Source of the DNA: Larkinella knui
GTDB taxonomy: Bacteria > Bacteroidota > Bacteroidia > Cytophagales > Spirosomataceae
DNA length: 64,000 nt
Assembly: GCF_003858645.1 (NCBI RefSeq)
Contig: NZ_RQJP01000001.1
Span: 372,001-436,000 of the forward strand
Direction: 5' to 3'
Below are positions 59,311-64,000 of this stretch, one piece after another. Below the pieces are notes generated by a model that was given only the letters and a program-made list of their open reading frames with translations, was not told where the DNA came from and made no database searches. Every line of letters begins with the position of its first letter. Within the stretch, counting starts at the first letter, position 1. Position numbers and translations under genes: made by a program.

Positions 59311-61629
59311 TTATTGCTTCAATAACCAGACATCCGAAATCTTCGAGTGTTGCCGCCAGTTCAGGTGCGATTCTTCCGGTTCGTCGAAGGTGACGGAAAT
59401 GCGGCCATCCTGCGTCAGCGACAGCGGGACAATCCATTCCTTGAAAGTTTCGGGCGCTTTGTTGTAAATCAGGGGTTTCAGGCGGTAACCGTCGACCCGC
59501 AGCAGGGCGTCGCCCGAACCGGCCACCCGAATGATGTAGCGCGCACCGGGATCGAGGTTGTCATAATCCAAAGCCGGGTCGTTCTGGAAGGTCTGCGTCG
59601 AAAGCCGCGCGCGACTCGAACCGTTGTCCCACCACGCAATGTCGGTGGCATCTTCGGAGATCGTTTTCACCCGCGGGCTGTTGCCGCCACTCGACACATC
59701 GTCGTAAAAGCTGCCAACGCCGGGCGTTTCCCAGTTACCGATGACGTGCATCCGTTCCACCTGCTCTTTCGGCGTTTTCATCGCCCGGATTTTCTTGAAT
59801 TCGTCGGCCAGCCACCAGCGGTTGTTGAGCGGATAATCGACAAAATCCAGCAAACAGCCGCGTTCGTAATTCTTCGCTTTGTATTTGGGAACGCTGGTTT
59901 GCAGGCCGATAGACGCGTATAAATCGGCGCATAACGTTTCGATTCTCTTCCGAAGATCGACCGAAATGCGTTCTTTATCGGCTTTCTCTTCCGTGGCCAG
60001 TGCCAAATTTAGGGTATTTTCAATACCGGTTTCGGTAGCCTGAGCCAGCAATGCATTGGCGGTTTTTTCGAGTCCCTGCTCATAAATCAACCGCCGACGC
60101 GTGTAGGTGTCGTAATAGGCACGAAGAACCAGCATCTGCCAGCGCCAGTTGTTTTTTAGCTCAGGATGGGCGGTTTCCAGTGTTTTCCAGAAGGAGAAGG
60201 TCGCTTCAACACCGCCATTTTGCGCCAGAGGCCCCTGCCAGTTGTTTTCGAGGGCCGCAATCCCGTCGGCCACCTCGGTTGCCAGCGGCCAGCCGAAGAA
60301 AAACCGCCCGTAATCGGCCAGAATTTCGTTGACACTTCGGGCGGGGTCCCAGGCCCGCTGACTCCACGTTATTTTGTTGATATCATCGTGACACCCATCG
60401 GAATACGACACAAAACCGTCCGTGAACGGCGCGTATTTTCCGTGAATACCGGCGAAGAAAAAGGGCCGCGGATTGATGGCTTCCCGCCCCAGCGTCAGCG
60501 TATACGCCTGATCCCAGCGCTCCACCGGAAACTCACAGCGAACGTTGTGCGTCAGGTCCGGATATTCGCGGTGCTGGTAGTTTTTTGGTAGCCGAAAGCG
60601 GGTTTCGGCCATCGGCGGACTGCTTGGTCCCGACACCACGCCCTGCAACCAGGTCGGTTTGTTTTGCTCGAGGTATTTGTAAAAATAATCGATCTGTTCG
60701 GTACTAAAACCCTGCAACGAAATCCAGACTTTGGCTTTAGGATGGTATTTCACCAGCCTGCCTTGCAGATCCTTCAGAAAAGCCATCACCTCGCGCGGGT
60801 GGTTGTCGCCGGGGTCACCACCGGGGAAGAAAATATGGTCGAGTCGGGGGCAGGATTGGTAAAAAGCCTCATGCTTCTCAATCTCAGCTTTCCGTTTCGC
60901 TTCGTCGGTCAGCTCGAACTCCGCCGGTGTCCAGACCCAGTAATCCAGGTCGTATTTCTGGCACAGTTCACTTAGGCGCACCTGCATTTGAGCGGCCGGT
61001 ATTTTAAAATGCGGACTGGCTTTTTCTTCTTCGTGAAACGGAATTCCCTCGATGGCGTTGGTGCCGAAAACCGCTAGGTCGCGGTAATACTGTTCAAATT
61101 GGGCCACGGTCCAGGCATCGTAGGAGTTGGCGGTGGTCCGGTAGCCCAACTGGTGCCCGCGAATCGGGTAAGCAGGCGAAGTGGCTACATCGACGGGCCC
61201 GGCGAGTTCGAGCCGTTTGCCGTCCATTTTCAAATTCCGCAGCAGCCAGCCGGAGCCGAACAGGATTCCGCGGGCATCCGCGCCGATGATCCAGAGTGTT
61301 GCGCCTTCGGTTACGATGCGAAAACCTTCCGGTTTTTGTTCCGCTAAATCGGTGCCCGTACGGCTCGGAACCGGTTTTCCGGCCACCGCTTTGTCGGATG
61401 AAAGCGCCAGGGCGATGGTGGCTGAAGAGCCGGTGGGCCACGCCTGCGCCAGCTTCAGACTGCTGTTGGTTCGTTTGGCAATCTCTTCCACCAGCATCTG
61501 CGGGGCGGTGGTCCGCATGGGCGATGGGATGGAGGGCGAAACCAGAATCACGGCATTTTTGAGGCTAACGGGTTGAGCCGCAAGCTGAAAGGCAAGGAGT
61601 ATGAACAGGAGTGTAATGCGAGGGGTCAT
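59311..61629 (-). CDS. Large exported glycoside-hydrolase-like protein, paralog 2
   Basis: 772 residues with a signal peptide (MTPRITLLFILLAFQLAAQ). Same architecture as the 43.5-46.0 kb protein: GH67N/GH20b-like N-terminus (ATLWIIGADARGILFGSGWLLRNL), barrel with YPIRGHQLGYR, FFPGGDPGD, YHPKAKVWIS, YPDLTHN, GREAINPRP and SYSDGCHDDINK, a helical domain (TYTRRRLIYE) and a C-terminal jelly roll ending SDVWLLKQ. It lacks about 40 residues of its paralog. The catalytic mechanism and substrate are unknown. It is monocistronic on minus and sits between DUF1080 and DegT genes. It probably arose by an old duplication, since spacers between motifs differ widely. Confidence 0.82.
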   Translation of the reverse strand: MTPRITLLFILLAFQLAAQPVSLKNAVILVSPSIPSPMRTTAPQMLVEEIAKRTNSSLKLAQAWPTGSSATIALALSSDKAVAGKPVPSRTGTDLAEQKPEGFRIVTEGATLWIIGADARGILFGSGWLLRNLKMDGKRLELAGPVDVATSPAYPIRGHQLGYRTTANSYDAWTVAQFEQYYRDLAVFGTNAIEGIPFHEEEKASPHFKIPAAQMQVRLSELCQKYDLDYWVWTPAEFELTDEAKRKAEIEKHEAFYQSCPRLDHIFFPGGDPGDNHPREVMAFLKDLQGRLVKYHPKAKVWISLQGFSTEQIDYFYKYLEQNKPTWLQGVVSGPSSPPMAETRFRLPKNYQHREYPDLTHNVRCEFPVERWDQAYTLTLGREAINPRPFFFAGIHGKYAPFTDGFVSYSDGCHDDINKITWSQRAWDPARSVNEILADYGRFFFGWPLATEVADGIAALENNWQGPLAQNGGVEATFSFWKTLETAHPELKNNWRWQMLVLRAYYDTYTRRRLIYEQGLEKTANALLAQATETGIENTLNLALATEEKADKERISVDLRKRIETLCADLYASIGLQTSVPKYKAKNYERGCLLDFVDYPLNNRWWLADEFKKIRAMKTPKEQVERMHVIGNWETPGVGSFYDDVSSGGNSPRVKTISEDATDIAWWDNGSSRARLSTQTFQNDPALDYDNLDPGARYIIRVAGSGDALLRVDGYRLKPLIYNKAPETFKEWIVPLSLTQDGRISVTFDEPEESHLNWRQHSKISDVWLLKQ

Positions 61630-61656
61630 GGTGGGTTTGAGGAAATAAGAGTATTC

Positions 61657-61757
61657 GTTATTTCGCGGAGTTGAGCGGAGAAAAGAAGAGTTACGCGGAG
61701 CTAAATAAAAACTCTGCTAAACTCCTTTTTTCTTCGCTCAACTCTGCGATACAACTC
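61657..61757. repeat. Dispersed ~100-bp palindrome, copy E
   Basis: The arms 61662-61692 and 61720-61750 pair at most of 31 positions. The core reads TTTCGCGGAGTTGAGCGGAG. Unlike the other copies it overlaps a coding end: the DegT stop codon (61738-61740) and its last residues VVSQS lie inside the right arm. Confidence 0.9.
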
Positions 61758-62967
61758 GTTGGATTTTACGGATCGCTTCGGCAAATGCGCGCATGTCTTC
61801 CCGACTTCCCAGCATGGCGTGCTGAAAAATCCAGACGGCTTCGTCGCGGCACGCGCGTTCGGCTATGGGGCAATGTACCGACGTGTAATCGACCGATTCC
61901 GGGATGGCGTAACACATGAAATTCCGGTTCTGAAAAACCGGCTGTGTGTACAGCGGATGCGGATAGCCCGTCGAACACGGAACGCCTTCTGCCGACAGCC
62001 GGGCCACAAATTCGGAACGGGAAAGCGGGCCAAACGCCGACGAATCGTACTTGAAAATGTAGAGGTGATAACAATGGCGGATTTCTCCATCACCCCGGCT
62101 CAAGGGGGTAATTCCGTCGATGTCTGCCAGCAATTCGTTCAGATACAGGCCGTTGTTGTTTCTCAAAACCGTCTGCTCTTCCAGGCGTTTGAGTTGCTGG
62201 GAGAGCAAAACCGCCTGCATCTGGGTGATGCGGTAGTTACAGCCGGGGTTAAAATGGTCGTACCATTGACCGCCTTCCATCCGCCCGACGTTACGCAGCG
62301 ACGCCATCATCCGGTACAGATTTTCGTCGTTGGTGACCACTATACCGCCTTCGCCACTGGTCAGATTTTTGGACGACTGAAAGCTAAAACTGCCCGCATC
62401 GCCGATGGAGCCCAGTTTACGGCCCTTGTATTCGGCTCCGTGGGCGTGGGCCGCGTCTTCGATAACTTTTAAATTATGCCGGTGGGCAATGTCCATGATG
62501 GCGTCCATATTGCAGGCCAAACCGGCAAAATGAACGGGAATAATGACTTTGGTTCGTTCCGTAATGGCCGCTTCAATGGCTTTCGGATCGAGGTTATAGG
62601 TTTCGGGATCGATGTCGACGAATACCGGCACACAGTTGACTTCCAGAACCGTCGACGCCGTAGCGATGAACGTATAGGGGGGAACGATCACCTCGTCGCC
62701 CGGTTTCACTCCGCAGGCCATCAGCGCCAGCCGGAGCGAAACGGAACCGTTGACGCAGCTAACCGCGTATTTGGTACCGCAATAAGCCGCGAATTCCTGC
62801 TCGAAAGCGGCCACGGCTTCTCCGCAGTCGGGATTGGCCCACCGCCCGCTCCGAATCACTTCGGCCACGGCTTGAACTTCGTTTTCATCGTAAATGGGCC
62901 AGGGGAAGGTTGTCTGGACGGTTTTTTCTCCACCGTCGATGGCCAGGGTTTCCAGTGTACTTTTCAT
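61738..62967 (-). CDS. DegT/DnrJ/EryC1/StrS-family PLP aminotransferase
   Basis: 409 residues from MKSTLETLAIDGGEKTV (ATG 62967); an ATG six codons upstream is possible. Typical blocks are RWANPDCGEAVAAFEQEFAAYCGTKYAVSCVNGSVSLRLAL, DEVIVPPYTFIATAS, VIEDAAHAHGAEYKG and SFSFQSSKNLTSGEGGIV, where the Lys forms the PLP Schiff base. Members aminate nucleotide-linked keto sugars or related compounds; some Bacteroidota and Planctomycetes members occur in catabolic loci with unknown substrates. No sugar-nucleotide genes are nearby, so the substrate is open. The final residues and stop codon come from repeat copy E. Confidence 0.92.
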   Translation of the reverse strand: MKSTLETLAIDGGEKTVQTTFPWPIYDENEVQAVAEVIRSGRWANPDCGEAVAAFEQEFAAYCGTKYAVSCVNGSVSLRLALMACGVKPGDEVIVPPYTFIATASTVLEVNCVPVFVDIDPETYNLDPKAIEAAITERTKVIIPVHFAGLACNMDAIMDIAHRHNLKVIEDAAHAHGAEYKGRKLGSIGDAGSFSFQSSKNLTSGEGGIVVTNDENLYRMMASLRNVGRMEGGQWYDHFNPGCNYRITQMQAVLLSQQLKRLEEQTVLRNNNGLYLNELLADIDGITPLSRGDGEIRHCYHLYIFKYDSSAFGPLSRSEFVARLSAEGVPCSTGYPHPLYTQPVFQNRNFMCYAIPESVDYTSVHCPIAERACRDEAVWIFQHAMLGSREDMRAFAEAIRKIQRVVSQS

Positions 62968-63103
62968 TTTTCTGTCCGAATGCACTCTCCTAAACTACGG
63001 GTTTCGATGGGTTTCAGGCTATTGCAACCGGATAAATTTTCGGGTGAATAGCCTGTTTTGCAGCCCGTAACGTACTAAGTTCAAACCCTTTTCCTGAACC
63101 ACC

Positions 63104-64000
63104 ATGAATTCTAAATCGCTTTTAATCAGCCTGCTGGTTGCGGGTATGTCAATGGGAACGGCCTGGGCCATCCGGGGTCAGTTTGGTCACGAGCAGGGTG
63201 CGGCCTGGGCCGGTTCCATCGGTGCCCTGAGTGTGCTGCTGGTGGCCAAGCGGGCCGACTGGTATTCCCGGGTGTTTAAAGCAACGCTGGCGGCTGCGGC
63301 AGGCTGGGGCATTGGCGGCATCATGAGCTACGGCATTGTGGTCGGCTACGGCCGGGGCGTCGACTTTGTAAATGTCTACTACGGTCTGGTTATGCTGTTC
63401 ATCATCGGCGGGTTATACGGGTTCATCGGGGGTGGTTTGTTCGGTCTGGCGTTGGCCGATTCGTCAAGAAAACGGGTTTTATGGCCTCAGTTGATCGTTG
63501 AAATGTTCGTGGGCGCGGTGGTAGTTTACTTCTTTCTCATCGAAGAATGGGGCTGGCTGATGACTCCTCCGCGTTCGGAAATGTGGGCCGCTTGTCTGGG
63601 AATGGCCTTTGCACTGACCTGGTTTATCTACCGCACCGAACAGTATTCCGCGTTACGGGTGGCCGTGTTTGCCGGGTTGGGCGCGGGCTTCGGATTTGCT
63701 TTCGGGAATTTCCTGCAAGTGATGGGCGGAGTTTCCACCTTCAAGTTCAATTTCTGGAATGTGATGGAATATTCGATCGGATTTTTCGGGGGCGCTGGCA
63801 TGGCGTACGGAACCTTTACCTCACGTTGGGAACCGGCCGAGGACCCTCAGAAACGCCGTAGCCAGTGGTTTCCGTTGCTGACGCTGACGCTGGTTATTCC
63901 CTTCATCGTCTGGGAGCAGACGTTTGAACGAAAACGGCTGGAGGAAATCTATACCAAAATTACGGCGGGGGATGTTACGGCATTGGCCCAAACCATTCAA
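63104..64000 (+). CDS. Polytopic membrane protein, 3' truncated
   Basis: At least 299 residues, open to the window end. The start ATG 63104 gives MNSKSLLISLLVAGMSMGTAWAIRGQFGHEQGAAWAGSIGALSVLLVAKR. About seven membrane helices are visible, rich in Gly (AAAAGWGIGGIMSYGIVVGYG; GLYGFIGGGLFGLALADS; FAGLGAGFGFAFGNFLQV), with the conserved-looking RGQFGHEQGAAWAG loop. No named family is recognised. It diverges from the DegT gene across 136 bp. The rest of the gene lies outside the window. Confidence 0.75.
   Translation, partial: MNSKSLLISLLVAGMSMGTAWAIRGQFGHEQGAAWAGSIGALSVLLVAKRADWYSRVFKATLAAAAGWGIGGIMSYGIVVGYGRGVDFVNVYYGLVMLFIIGGLYGFIGGGLFGLALADSSRKRVLWPQLIVEMFVGAVVVYFFLIEEWGWLMTPPRSEMWAACLGMAFALTWFIYRTEQYSALRVAVFAGLGAGFGFAFGNFLQVMGGVSTFKFNFWNVMEYSIGFFGGAGMAYGTFTSRWEPAEDPQKRRSQWFPLLTLTLVIPFIVWEQTFERKRLEEIYTKITAGDVTALAQTIQ

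Overview
The window looks like chromosome of a Bacteroidota species, most likely a Cytophagales/Spirosomaceae-type bacterium (Spirosoma/Larkinella-like). This is inferred from the gene families (DUF2723 membrane protein, large sensor kinases, XylR-like AraC regulators, paired DUF1801 proteins, MetallophosN/C phosphoesterase, DUF1080 and DUF5009 proteins), from promoter-like TAnnTTTG boxes and from the lack of strong Shine-Dalgarno sites. No rRNA, tRNA, CRISPR array, transposase or phage gene was found.

1-35 kb is mostly housekeeping and regulation: the 3' end of a cupredoxin-ended redox protein, a sensor kinase, a Lys/Pro/Ala-rich protein, a SpoU rRNA/tRNA methyltransferase, mutS, a small nucleotidyltransferase, a NupG-type nucleoside permease, a decayed nucleotidyltransferase pseudogene, a seven-helix sensor kinase, two DUF1801 proteins, a Crp-like regulator with a membrane protein, an FkbM methyltransferase, an M3 peptidase (dcp), DUF2723, dnaJ/grpE and queG. 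From 26.8 to 35.8 kb a five-gene minus-strand block encodes an ABM-fold monooxygenase, a GNAT protein, a 1245-residue membrane protein of unknown function, a Tat-exported FAD amine oxidase and a beta-helix/PDZ protein. It is bracketed by two copies of one nested inverted-repeat element.

36-64 kb is a carbohydrate region. A four-gene minus operon (HPS/KGPDC-like decarboxylase, zinc alcohol dehydrogenase, SDR, sugar-phosphate isomerase) faces a plus-strand HpcH/HpaI aldolase and a Gfo/Idh/MocA oxidoreductase, suggesting catabolism of an acid sugar. Next is a tightly packed five-gene minus operon (DUF5009/HGSNAT-like acetyltransferase, two metallophosphoesterases, an Asp-box sialidase-fold protein, a large unclassified hydrolase). 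It diverges from a GH20 hexosaminidase, a sugar MFS permease and an AraC/XylR regulator. Together these look like a SusC/D-free locus for an amino-sugar glycan. katG, a DUF1080 hydrolase, a second copy of the unclassified hydrolase, a DegT aminotransferase and a truncated membrane protein follow.

Three kinds of non-coding structure stand out. Five copies of a ~100-bp palindrome built on TTTCGCAGAGTTGAGCGGAG lie between genes, four of them within 54-62 kb. Two nested inverted repeats share CTGTTACTAG outer arms. Perfect hairpins sit in every gap of the 36-40 kb operon.
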